Below are positions 33,961 through 44,189 of a stretch of DNA of 64,000 nt, in pieces. Under the pieces are notes generated by a model that saw only the letters and a list, made by a program, of their open reading frames with translations, had not been told where the DNA came from and did no database searches. The stretch's first letter is position 1; every line of letters begins with the position of its first letter. Position numbers and translations under genes: made by a program. Source of the DNA: Eutypella sp. D-1 (Eukaryota > Ascomycota > Sordariomycetes > Xylariales > Diatrypaceae); the NCBI GenBank assembly GCA_023313575.1, contig JAJTTP010000018.1:248001-312000 (forward strand), read 5' to 3'.

Positions 33961-35863
33961 CCATAGCCTTGCACCTTCTACTACCACTGACACCAACCCA
34001 GTTGACCATACATCCACCACATGGTTGTCACCACAAGGCCGGTCACTAACATAACAAACAACACAACACTACTTGACCTCGAGGATGACTCGACACTGAT
34101 TGATACTGGTGCCAAGGTACGCCTTCTCCCCCTTCCATCCTTGCTAACTTAGCTCGAGTCCCTAGGCTGTCGTCCATCCTCACTTTACACAAACCCCTCT
34201 ACCCCACCCCTCTACCCACCCCTCTGCCCATTCCTCTGACCCTTCTCATCGCCCAGCCACCATGCAATCGAACCCCGCTCGAGACCTTGGATGCACTCCA
34301 TCCCAACTCGACCACATCTCCCCCATTCTTGTATAACTCTCTATTCCCATCGTCACGAGTACTTCTCGGCCAATCGGGAGGATGTACAGTTGTAAGCTCG
34401 TAGAACTCCAGCGTCCTCGTGGCTGCCAATGGCTCTTCTACACTAGCGACTTCCCTCTTGTCTATAAGTCGAGCGTATTCATCCTTGGATGGTGCTGCCT
34501 ATCGCACGACAGAGGTGATTTAATACACTGCGAACTTTCGAGGAAGCCTTGTAATGGAATCGACACCGGGCTCTGGGGGGGGACTGCTGTTTGGTGCGGA
34601 CACGCCACCCAAGAAAAACAAGAAAGGTTTGTCTTCTCTCTCCTAACTCCCACCCTTATCCCATGGCTAACCCACGGTAGCCTCGCCTCCCTGCTGCCTA
34701 CCGTACGAACCGACTGCCTCCTACCACGAACCATCAACGCCTCCAAGCCGAAGCTCGTGACGACATACCAAAAAAAGAAAAAAAGAAACGCGAAAACGCA
34801 AACGAAAACGAAAACGAAGAGATAAACAGAACAAAACAAAAAAAAAAACACCAACAACCCACAAACAAACCAAAACAAACACATACCTATCGGATGCCAT
34901 CGAGACTGGAGAGATCTCCATACAAACATACACAATAAGGCAGAGGCAGCAGAAGGAAGGAACCGGCTCGAACTTGGGAGATAATGGGACAACTGAGGAG
35001 GATAGATCTTGGGGAGGACAGGTTGGATACTGGGAGCAGAGGACAGGGAGCAGGGAGATTGGAGCAGCCCTAGAGGCTAGCAAGGGAACGGGGGAGCAGA
35101 GGAGCAAGGAGCAAGGAGCAGGCCAGGAGGAAACATACTTTCACCCAAATCTTCATCACCACATTGCACTACACACAAACTCACATACAAACTCACACAC
35201 CAACTCACATCTAAACTCAAACTCACATACAAACTTACATACAATATCATGCAATCTAAATTTCAACCCCACCTTCTACTCATTCTTCCATACGTGACTA
35301 TATCTCAATAGCAATATGCTAGTCTTGAATGGTACATTACTAAAGTAAATGTAGAGGAGCGCAGATATTCCCTAGTACTCATCATGTGTAGTAGTGAGAT
35401 AAGATAAGATGAAAGCACATGCTTCTACGAAGTATGTACTCCATATTCCAACACCAAGCAAATACCTACCTGGGTAGGTGCCATTCGGTTAGGGTGGTGG
35501 TGCGAAGGGAAAGTCACAATTGGATGCCCGCCCTAAGATATCTACTTACCTACCTAGGTAGGTAGGTATCTTCCAAACATTTATCAAGTAGCATTATGTA
35601 ACGAAGCCGTCATCACTAGTCTTGATTTTGTATAACAGAAGACGTAGAAGGGATGAATACTTAGATCGATCACTGGCTAGCTAAAGGAAAGACTATCTAG
35701 ATGGGAGCGGTCCCATACCCTTTACATAGAAAAGAGGTCATTACCAAAAGGAGATGAATTGCTAAGAATGGTCTTGGCAATCCTATCTTTACGTGACCTT
35801 ATCAGAGGAGGCATTCCATCTTAGAAATGTGTGGTTTGTAACACGTTAATTCATTGAATCTAT
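33961..35863. other. Low-complexity spacer
   Basis: Contains CCCCT-type repeats near 34200, an A-rich block at about 34772-34880 and ACTCACA-type repeats near 35160-35240. Open frames (for example plus 34382-34825 and minus 34992-34462) owe their length to skewed composition. A retropepsin-like LIDTGA hexapeptide occurs at about 34107 but without a supporting domain. Two CCTAGG-type palindromes lie at about 35462-35480 and at 35547-35564. Confidence 0.5.
35547..35564. repeat. 18-bp palindrome centred on CCTAGG
   Basis: TACCTACCTAGGTAGGTA, a perfect palindrome matching the core of the copy at 28784-28803. It lies 300 bp from the stop codon of the proline-racemase-family gene. Confidence 0.9.
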
Positions 35864-36904
35864 TTACATGTGCCATTTGTCCCCAACCCGAAACCCTTCC
35901 GGAAAGGGATCTGTTGGGTGAAGAAGCACCTGCTTGTATGCCGTGATCCACGCGCTTCCCTTCACGAAAGGGATGACGGCATCGTACTCCCCAACCTTGG
36001 CGGTTCCCCGGACATGTCCGATGAACTCTGTCCCGATGACACTGGTGTGATGGAAGGGTTCGTTCTCGGCCAAGAGGCCCCTCTTGTGCAGCACGGCCAT
36101 GCGGGCACAGGTGCCCGTGCCGCAGGGACTGCGGTCCAGACGACCGGGCGATACGACGACGGTATTGAGGGCCGTCTTCCGCCCCTCTCCGTCGCTCCTC
36201 AGGTCATCGGTGAACTCGAGTATGCTCACGCCGCGGATACCCGGGTTCTCAGGGTGCACGAAGTCGGTCTGCTCCTGGACGGCTTTCTTGATAGCCTCGC
36301 CGATCTCGACGAGCTGACGCCCGTTGGCTGACTTGATCTCCAGCCCCACGGACTTCGCGTCGACCAGCACGTAAATCATGCCGCCCCAGGCGACGTCGAC
36401 GCGGACGGGGCTATCGAAGCCGGGGACCGCGACGTCGAGGTCGAGCGCGAACACGAACGCGGGCACGTTCTGGAACTCGATCGATCGGCACTTGCCCGCG
36501 GCGCACTCGGCAGCGACGCGGACGAGCCCCGCGGGCGTCTCGAGCGTCACGTTGGTGACGGGCTCGTGGTCGTGCATGGGCACCATGCCGGTCTCCAGCA
36601 GCACCGTGGCCGTCGCGATGGTGTTGGCCCCGGACATCGGCGGGTACTCCTCGTGCTCCATGATGATGAACCCGGCGTCCGCCGCGGGATCCGTGTGCGG
36701 CAGCACCAGGTTCACGCACATCGCCGACGACCCCCGCGGCTCGTTCATCAGCAGCTGCCGCAGCCCGTCCGCTTTCGTCCAGAAGTGCCGCATCTTCTCG
36801 TAGAGGTTCCGTCCGGGAACGTCGAGGACCCCGCCCACGATCACGTCGCATACTTCCCCGGCGCAGTGGGCGCCGACGACGTTGATGGTACGTGCGGAGG
36901 ACAT
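35864..36904 (-). CDS. Proline racemase-fold enzyme: hydroxyproline epimerase or trans-3-hydroxyproline dehydratase
   Basis: Single exon, 346 aa, start codon at 36904. It belongs to the proline racemase superfamily: an N-terminal GAHCAGEVCDVIVGG, the first catalytic loop EYPPMSGANTIATA and the second loop DRSPCGTGTCARMA. In classical proline racemases both loops carry Cys. Here the first is Ser91 and the second is Cys261, and the usual Gly-His after the first residue is Gly-Ala. As I recall, the Ser/Cys subgroup acts as 4-hydroxyproline 2-epimerase and/or trans-3-hydroxy-L-proline dehydratase; dehydration gives pyrroline-2-carboxylate. No targeting signal is evident, so it is probably cytosolic. 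It opens a run of proline-metabolism genes and lies divergent to a mu-crystallin-fold gene that could reduce its product. GC-rich throughout. Confidence 0.88.
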   Translation of the reverse strand: MSSARTINVVGAHCAGEVCDVIVGGVLDVPGRNLYEKMRHFWTKADGLRQLLMNEPRGSSAMCVNLVLPHTDPAADAGFIIMEHEEYPPMSGANTIATATVLLETGMVPMHDHEPVTNVTLETPAGLVRVAAECAAGKCRSIEFQNVPAFVFALDLDVAVPGFDSPVRVDVAWGGMIYVLVDAKSVGLEIKSANGRQLVEIGEAIKKAVQEQTDFVHPENPGIRGVSILEFTDDLRSDGEGRKTALNTVVVSPGRLDRSPCGTGTCARMAVLHKRGLLAENEPFHHTSVIGTEFIGHVRGTAKVGEYDAVIPFVKGSAWITAYKQVLLHPTDPFPEGFRVGDKWHM

Positions 36905-37463
36905 CTCGCTTTTTTCTTTTTTTCTCTTTTGTCCCTAAGTTTCTTTTTTTTCAGTCGGAGGCTCTGATGATAGCGGCAAATGCTACAAAGAAACTGGCGG
37001 TTGGAATTTGATTTGGGCGTAAGACAGTGTGCCCCCTCCCCCGAGCTGGATACATGTTCCTCAGCATTCTTGTATTAAAGTCACGACCTGTCACGGTACC
37101 TGAGCCTAATCCTAATAACGGGACTGCATACACGCCACGTGTATCTATCTGCTACCCTCGTTACCGGCAAATCTCTCTCCATATCTATCTCTGTATTCCT
37201 CGTCAAGCACGCCCCATCGCGCGCCACTATTGAGAGAGTCTGGACCGCGCTGAAGCCGTAGTCGGAACATTCAACATACTGATAGATTTCCTAAGTCCCT
37301 CTTCCAGCTTAATCTCTTCCGTTCCGTCCTGCAATCGGACGGACCCCAAAGCGATTGGTTGACCCAGACGCGGCAAACCCCAGGTTACCCAAGAGCGTGA
37401 TCTGATGCGGGGGACGGGGGAATGGAGAGGGATGGGGGGACTCATGAGACCTCGGAAACTCGA

Positions 37464-37477
37464 CCGGAGAAGTCCGA
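37464..37477. promoter_or_regulatory. Near-match CCGG-N6-CCGA element
   Basis: CCGG, six bases, then CCGA: one mismatch to the exact elements at 38386 and 47691. It lies 560 bp upstream of the racemase-family start. Weak on its own. Confidence 0.25.
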
Positions 37478-38385
37478 GCTAAGGGTGTGATCGGCATTGA
37501 CTCCTCAGGGGCCGGGGGCTTGGCATTGTATCCCCACCACAAGCGGCTAAAAGATCAAGCGAGCAGTAGCTATATACCCAAGTACTTCTATCACTTGCTA
37601 TGCTAGAAGGTTATGCTGCCATTGGAGCTTACATTGAATATTGTTGATGCTCAGAATTTATTCACTATTAATCTATTACCTACGTATATTACGATTTTGG
37701 GGAGTGAAAGATGTTATGTTCTCTCCATCTTCCTCCGTAGGTGTTCGCCCTTGGGATCACATGTTACAAAACGCATTTGGATCAGCGCTAGCGCCTGCAA
37801 GCAACCCTTTGCCTCTTATATACTAGCTCATATGCCCCTGAACGCCCAAGCACCGTAAACGGTAATATCTATGGCGATCTAGCCCCTATCTTATCGGGTA
37901 CCCTCCCGTGTGACGTTATCATGTCGTAGCGGGTCGGAACCTTTCCCGGGCCAAACGCTTAGACCTGATCCGCGCCTTGCGACTATGTATAACGTCCGAT
38001 AATGCAGGTTGGGAGAACGCGCGCATAGAGTTCGGTATACAGGAATGGATCTTGATAAGCGGCTGAAACGGCACCTGCGTCATGAGGAAGTTATCTGAAT
38101 CCTGCAGATTAAGAATCGGTCATCTTTGATCGGAGAGATAGGGGTTGGGAAAGTCACTACGGCGGCTGAAATAGATGCCCCACACCGGTCCCCAGTGGCA
38201 CCACTTTCACGTAAGAGTCCCGGACCTTCGGAGACCCCGCCTCTCTGCTGGAGCCCTTCCCCGACCGTTCCCATGGGAAGGAACGCTAGCCGTATTTCGC
38301 GGTATTTTGTCTCGCTTTCGCCGATACTATCGGATGTTACGAACATTTAAGGCACCCGACACCGAGGACGAAGAGTAGAGACAAC

Positions 38386-38399
38386 CCGGCCTACTCCGG
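38386..38399. promoter_or_regulatory. CCGG-N6-CCGG element, possible PrnA-type site
   Basis: CCGG at 38386-38389 and again at 38396-38399, about 40 bp before the OCD-family start codon. From memory, the Aspergillus nidulans proline activator PrnA binds paired CCGG half-sites including a six- or seven-base spacing. The close position to the ATG suggests it may be inside the 5' leader instead. Confidence 0.4.
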
Positions 38400-38436
38400 A
38401 GGGCAGTTCGTTCCACACAACTCTGGTTCACCGACG

Positions 38437-39603
38437 ATGGGCAGCCTCGTGGTCCTCGCCGACTCGGCCGTGCATGAAGTCCTCATCAGCCTTTCCAGAG
38501 ATGACATCCTCCATTTTCACAAGTCACTGGCCACATGTCTCCGGGAGTATTCCATAGGTTCAGAGCGTCAGTATCAGCCGGCTCCCGGCGTGGTTAACCG
38601 ACCCAGCGGCCAGAAGACGCTGTTTAGGCCCTTCACATCGCCCACAGCTGTCGGCACTAAGATCATCGTCGATCCGGCGCCGTCAGGAGATAACAACCGG
38701 AGACCCCCCTTGCAGGGCATCTTGGCGTTATGCGACGAAAACGGCTTACCGTCTGGAGTCATCAACGCCGGAGAGGTTACCGGTTTCCGCACCTCGCTCT
38801 CGGCTATAATCCCCTACGTGTGGCGCCGCCACACCGAGCACATTGTCGTCTATGGCGCAGGCCAGCAGGCGCTGTGGCACATCCGGCTCGCCCTAGCCCT
38901 CAGGGGCGACGAGATCAAATCCATCACCGTCGTCAATCGTTCCGAGCCGAGCGCTAGGGCGATGCTCGACACGGTCAAGCAGGAGAACGCTGCGCGCTGG
39001 CGATCCGAGGCCACGCTGGATTACCTAGGCCCGCCTACTACTAATAGCCCAAACTACGACCAGGACCTCAAGGCCGCGCTAGGGGACGCGGACGTGATTT
39101 TCTGTACCGTGCCCTCCAGCGAGCCGTTGTTTCCAGCGGATTACCTACCGAACAGGGACCAACACGAAGGGGGGAGGAGCCCATATATCTCAGCCATTGG
39201 CTCCTGGCAGCCCGACATGATCGAGCTAGATCCTGCCCTCCTGCGGAGCATCGTCGACGGTACGAGGGGATGCGGGTTCCATCCCGAGGGAGGCGAGGGA
39301 GGCGCCATCTTAGTCGATGATCGCGAGGTTGCCATGACCCATGCCGGCGAGGCCGTCCAGAGCCAGCTGCGAACAGGCGACATGGTCGAGCTCGGCAAGG
39401 TTGTCCACTTGCGGGAACAGGACGCTGCCGTTGCTGCTGCTGACCACCAAGCTAACAAGGACGGCCTATTAAATAAGTGGCTCGCGGAGGGCCTAGTGGT
39501 GTACAAGAGCGTCGGTGTCAGCGCAACGGACCTGGTTGCCGGGGAGGAAATTCTCGCGCTGGCTAAGCGGCGAAATCTTGGGACACATATTACGGGTTTC
39601 TAA
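38437..39603 (+). CDS. Ornithine cyclodeaminase/mu-crystallin family protein, prnX-like
   Basis: Single exon, 388 aa. The N-terminal part (KTLFRPFTSPTAVGTKIIV, then GILALCDENGLPSGVINAGEVTGFRTSLSA) and the NAD(P)-binding Rossmann segment HIVVYGAGQQALWHIRLALA (about residues 128-150) define the OCD/mu-crystallin family. DADVIFCTVPSSEPLFPADY and YISAIGSWQPDMIELD are also typical. The family includes ornithine cyclodeaminases, ketimine reductases and pyrroline-2-carboxylate reductases. Next to proline genes and divergent to the racemase-fold gene, reduction of pyrroline-2-carboxylate to L-proline is the best guess. From memory, the A. nidulans prn cluster contains a gene of this family (prnX) with unclear function. 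No targeting signal seen. Confidence 0.88.
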   Translation: MGSLVVLADSAVHEVLISLSRDDILHFHKSLATCLREYSIGSERQYQPAPGVVNRPSGQKTLFRPFTSPTAVGTKIIVDPAPSGDNNRRPPLQGILALCDENGLPSGVINAGEVTGFRTSLSAIIPYVWRRHTEHIVVYGAGQQALWHIRLALALRGDEIKSITVVNRSEPSARAMLDTVKQENAARWRSEATLDYLGPPTTNSPNYDQDLKAALGDADVIFCTVPSSEPLFPADYLPNRDQHEGGRSPYISAIGSWQPDMIELDPALLRSIVDGTRGCGFHPEGGEGGAILVDDREVAMTHAGEAVQSQLRTGDMVELGKVVHLREQDAAVAAADHQANKDGLLNKWLAEGLVVYKSVGVSATDLVAGEEILALAKRRNLGTHITGF

Positions 39604-40955
39604 TGTCCTTAAAGTGGCAAACATGTTCCTGTTTACGTAGAAGAGGCGCCCTACCTCTTTCGGTATACTTCAGATCTGAAGAAGCCTAGGAAGCCCATTC
39701 ATGGTAGATTCCTGTTGAGATAACTACTATTTTTCATCCCTATAAGTGTATCGAGCCAGATGACGTTGACGTGGTATGTTTCGGATCCCACCGACTGAAG
39801 TTTCTTATTCATTTTTCTGTCCATTTTGTATTTATCTCCCCCTTTTTCACTTTAAATCTTACTATAGTATATCTGGTAACTGGTTGATATTTGTAGCTTT
39901 GTCTAGTATTACCTGAGCTCTTTGAAGTTCTCTATATTTATCAAATTCTAAATAGCTTCACTGAATAGGAGATACCAACATCGTAGACAACAGCGCAATG
40001 TTATAACAGTAAATGGAATACACTTCGGAAATCCGATGAATAAACTCTAGAATGAACCCATTCTAGCATCCGCCAAAACTTAGAAAGGCGCCGAGACGTC
40101 ATCGTGCGTAGGGGCAGACTCTGTACTATCTAGGCGGCTAGGGAAACCACTGGGGAGATAGAGGCATCTCGTCATCGGGACCCCATCCGACCCCATCCGA
40201 CCCCATCCGACACGAAGGAATTATTAACAGTTTCTCCATTCCTTCAAGGATGGCCTCTTACGCCCCCGCTAATCAATCTGGGGTACCGAAATGCGGGGAA
40301 AGGCGCAGTGGTCCTTACAGAGGCTAACCTTAGAGCGCTAGCAAGACCGAGAGAAAAAAAAAACCAGAAACCAGTATAATCGTTGATCCCTAAAGAAGTT
40401 GATAAGCAAAGATAGGGGGCGTGCTCTTTGCCTTATTCCGACCTGCTCAGCTTGTCCGGTTTCCTGCTAATTATCAGCTAGGCCGCGGTATGAGACTTTA
40501 GTAGAAGACTAAGCCCCATAAATGGAAGGGGGTTAGTGACTGATTGGCTAGGCTGTGTCTGCGTATACACAAGACCCTTTATCATTCAAGGGGGATTCCC
40601 AGTTCAAGAGGGGGGCCCCCCGTTGCCTATCTGTGGTCCCGAATCGAACGTATCTCGGGGAATACGTCAGAATGCATGTCGTTAGATGACTTTGTATGAG
40701 ACATTTACCCCGGATTACTCGGTCAACGCTTAAGGGTTGTCTTGATAAACCTGATAGAGGCTTTCTCTGTTGTTATGCTGCGAATTGCTTAAATAGGGAT
40801 AAAAAGTCGAGATTACCCTTGGCCTCTCCTCCTCCAACCTTTCTCCTAAACTACGCTTCTTAAGTTACACCCGAGCAATTCACTTTGACTCACCCCCTTC
40901 ATGATTATTACACATTATCTACTTCCTTCTACCTCAATAATACCAAACCGACAAC
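39604..40955. other. Intergenic region, permease promoter
   Basis: 1.35 kb without a gene. It contains three copies of a 10-mer at 40181-40210, an A run at about 40355 and a pyrimidine-rich stretch in the last 130 bp before the permease start. Confidence 0.5.
40181..40210 (+). repeat. Three tandem copies of CCCCATCCGA
   Basis: Exact 10-bp unit repeated three times, about 750 bp upstream of the permease ATG. The unit length equals about one helical turn, which would place copies on one face of the DNA; that significance is inference. Confidence 0.9.
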
Positions 40956-42752
40956 ATGATGCAAGACGAAGAGAAGACTATCAAGGTCCAGGACACGGGC
41001 CTCAGCCACCAGAATACTCATACCGGCAGTGTCCGATACGGGTCGGTCGACAAGGCTGAACAACAAGATGCCATCGAAAACACTCAGGGTTTACAGAGGC
41101 ACCTCAGCTATCGCCAGGTCCAGCTGATTGCTATTGGTGGTTCCATCGGGGCGACCAACTTCGTAACCATGGGTACCGGATTGATGAGGGGTGGTCCGGC
41201 GAACCTTCTTATGGCTTATATTTTCCACTCGCTCATGATGAGTCTGGTGAACAATTCCATTGCCGAGATGGCTGTGTTCATGCCCATCCCCGCAGCATTT
41301 GTCCGTATGGCCGGCCGGTGGGTGGATCCGGCCTTCGGCTTCTTAGCCGGCTGGAACTTTTTCATCTACGAGGCGATCAACATCCCCTTCGAGATATCCG
41401 TGCTCACGACCGTCCTGAAATACTGGAGGGACGACATTCCCGTGGCAGCAGTTGTCGCAGCCTGCGTCGTTCTTTACCTGTAAGTTGACCTCAGCCATTC
41501 TTTTGTAGTGAATTGGTGATCGGGAAGCATTCCGAGAGTATGAATTTTAACTAATAGATAACGCAGAATCTTGAACGTTGTTGCAGTAAATTGGTTCGGA
41601 GAGGCCGAGTTTTGGCTGGCTTCCGGCAAGGTCGCGCTCATCTTGATCCTGTACTGCTTTACCTTCATTACCATGGTCGGCGGAAATCCTAAGCACGACG
41701 CGTACGGCTTCCGACACTGGAAGAATCCCGGCGCCTTCGCCGAGTACATCCATACTGGCGATCTTGGCCGTTTTGAGGGATTCCTGGGCGCGCTCTGGAA
41801 CGCTACTTTCACCGTCGTGGGGCCGGAGTATGTGTCCATGTTGGCTGGCGAGACCAAGTTTCCTCGCCGCTACATCAAGAGCGCTTTCAAGGCCACCTAC
41901 CTGCGCTTCGCTTTCTTCTTCGTGGGCAGCGCTCTTTGCGTTGGAATTGTCGTGGCCTACAACGATCCTACTTTGGTCTCGGTCCTCGGAGGCTCTGGTG
42001 GAGGTACTTCCGCGGCAGCGTCTCCGTACGTCATTGCCATGGGCAACCTCGGGGTCAACGTGCTGCCACACCTCACAAATGCCCTACTGATTACTAGCGT
42101 GTTTTCGGCCGGTAACGCGTACGTCTTTTACGGAAGCCGTATTCTTTACGGTCTCGCCCTCGAAGGACAGGCTCCGAAGATCCTGACCAAGTGCACGAAG
42201 AAGGGAATCCCCGTCTATGCCTTGGGCATAGTCATGATCTTCCCTTTCTTGGCGTTCCTCAACGTATCGAGCAGCGGCGCCACGGTGCTGAATTGGCTTA
42301 CCAACGTTATCACTGGCGGCGGCATCATTAACTCCGCTATCATTTCTATCACGTACATCTTTTTCTATAGCGCGTGCAAGGTTCAGGGCATCGACCGGAA
42401 GACTCTTCCCTACTGCGGGTGGTTCCAGCCGTACGGCGCCTGGGTTGCCGCCATCTATTTGACTACCGTTGTCTGCGTCTATGGCTACAGTGTGTTCGTA
42501 CCGGGCAGATGGAGCATCGGCGACTTCTTCACCTACTATACCATGGTGCTGCTTGCCCCCATTCTGTTCCTCGGGTGGAAGTTTACGAAGAAGACGGAGT
42601 TCGTCAAACCTGAAGAGGCGGATCTGCTTTGGGAGAGGCCCATGATCGACGCGTATGAAGATGCATACATCGAAAAGCCTGGAGGCCTCTTCACAAAGAT
42701 GCTTTCCTATGTCGGTCTGGCCAAGTTGCCGCCGAAGGAGACTACAGTGTGA
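40956..42752 (+). CDS. Agp2-like amino-acid permease (YAT family) of the proline cluster
   Basis: Two exons, 40956-41479 and 41567-42752, 569 aa. About 12 membrane helices follow a 50-residue hydrophilic N-terminus. Helix 1 reads LIAIGGSIGATNFVTMGTGL, unlike the GTIGTGLF of most family members. AEFWLASGKVALILILYCFTFITM, GGNPKHDAYGFRHW, EYVSMLAGETKFPRRY, ASPYVIAMGNLG and SVFSAGNAYVFYGSRILYGLAL correspond closely to yeast Agp2. Agp2 is a plasma-membrane protein linked to carnitine and polyamine uptake and to nutrient sensing. In this setting it may import proline, hydroxyproline or a related imino acid and thus take the place of the PrnB permease, but that is inference from position. Confidence 0.9.
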
Positions 42753-44189
42753 TTTTATGGGGGCGCATCGTATATACCAAATTAGCTGTTGCGATTTATT
42801 AGATTTCCTTTGCAACTCATTGGCATTTGCGTGTTTCTTCTCCACTGATAAGCTATAGAAACATAGAAGCGCTCAGGAATAACATTGTTCCTAGGCCACT
42901 CCTGAAATAGAATTTGAGGTCCATTCAATACCCACCTTATGACTGGGAACTGTATATATCTTGGCAAGAACGGATGCGCATGCTAACATTCAGGTTGTCG
43001 ATCAAGCATCTAGGACTTGGGTCTACATCGAACGGAGCATCTGACCAAATTTCTCTATGCATGCACAAGCTCAATGCTACATTCTCCAATGTATCAAAAG
43101 GCGACTCTTCATTTCCAATATTCATTAGATAGTCACAAGCACATAACTCTGTAGATTGGGAGTCAAACAGTGGGATAATTAGATAATTATGCCGGCAGAT
43201 CGGACTTCCAGCTCCTTTGTTCACGATCTGGCCATATCTTCAAATTGGAGGTTTGCCTTGATTATGATAGACGTTGCATAATTCTGCACAATGCTGCCGG
43301 CTATCTCGGTCGGGGACCAAAGTTTGTGCATTGACTCGATTCGCCTTGGCTCCACGGGGACGCGGATGAGGTTATCTGGCTATCTGACACTCTAAGATGT
43401 TACGAGATTAGAATAATTTTGACGCCAGGGGCGTGTAATAACCTCTGCGCCAATGTTAATCATTACGTGTCAAGAACCGTCGTTGCCACCTACTTGATTT
43501 GTGCTTGTTGTCGTATCGTACAAGCGAAGTTATCAGTTGGTGCCTGGAAAGGAACGGCCTCCGTAGGCCGTGTACGCGTCCAGGGGAAGGAGCTAGATGC
43601 GGACGACCGAGATAGCAATACTGGTCAAGTAACAAAAATTGATTATGAGCGAATGGGAGCAAATGGGGCAAAATCTAGACCCCTCGGTGGCCATACCCCA
43701 GGTTTCCCCAGGTATCAAAGCGTCACATGGGGCCCGACGGGGGTCTCGCGTCTCACCCAGCAGGGCTACGGACCAGCTCCCGACTTGCGAAATCGGACAA
43801 CCCTGCATCTCAACCCCGTTCCCGGACGCTTGTCGTTACGTTTGTTAGAGTTGAAACCACGATAACGGGTAGGTACACATGTCATTACGATGGTGGCTGA
43901 TGCAGCTACCCTAGGGCAGACATCGTGATATCGCCGATATCACACGCTGCTCATCTTCGGTTTGCCAATTTTAGACGATAAGCTCCATCAAACAATATGC
44001 GAGAGGGACCATACCCTCCATCGATATTTGGTCACTTGAGCTATTGATCGGAAGCAGGACCGGCCAGGCCTCCTGGCATAACTACAAATGTGTAACTATA
44101 GAAGTCATGTAGAGATATCGTGAATTGGATGAGAAACCATATCTTCATTGCTCTATCGATTCTCTGAGTGCGGTTGTCTGCACGCAATA
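42753..44189. other. Intergenic region upstream of proline dehydrogenase
   Basis: 1.4 kb with no supported gene. Open frames near 43419-43865 overlap on both strands. Single CCGG words occur near 43190, 43293 and 44058, but no exact paired element. Confidence 0.5.

Larger units (their letters stand above)
36905..38436. other. Divergent promoter region of the racemase-family and OCD-family genes
   Basis: 1.5 kb shared spacer. No gene is supported. It contains one exact CCGG-N6-CCGG element (38386-38399) and a one-mismatch version (37464-37477), plus a T-rich run directly before the racemase-family start. Confidence 0.55.

Noticed and set aside
34021..34160. LIDTGA hexapeptide resembling a retroviral-type aspartic protease site
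   Set aside because: No flanking protease, reverse transcriptase or integrase signature can be read in any frame; the frame stops within 43 codons and the region is low-complexity.
34382..35297. Open frames of 107-176 codons on both strands
   Set aside because: Their length comes from A-rich and repeat-rich composition; translations are Lys/Thr/His or Phe/Val runs.
42084..42845. 253-codon open frame on the minus strand
   Set aside because: Antisense to the Agp2-like permease; no motif, and the sense frame is clearly coding.
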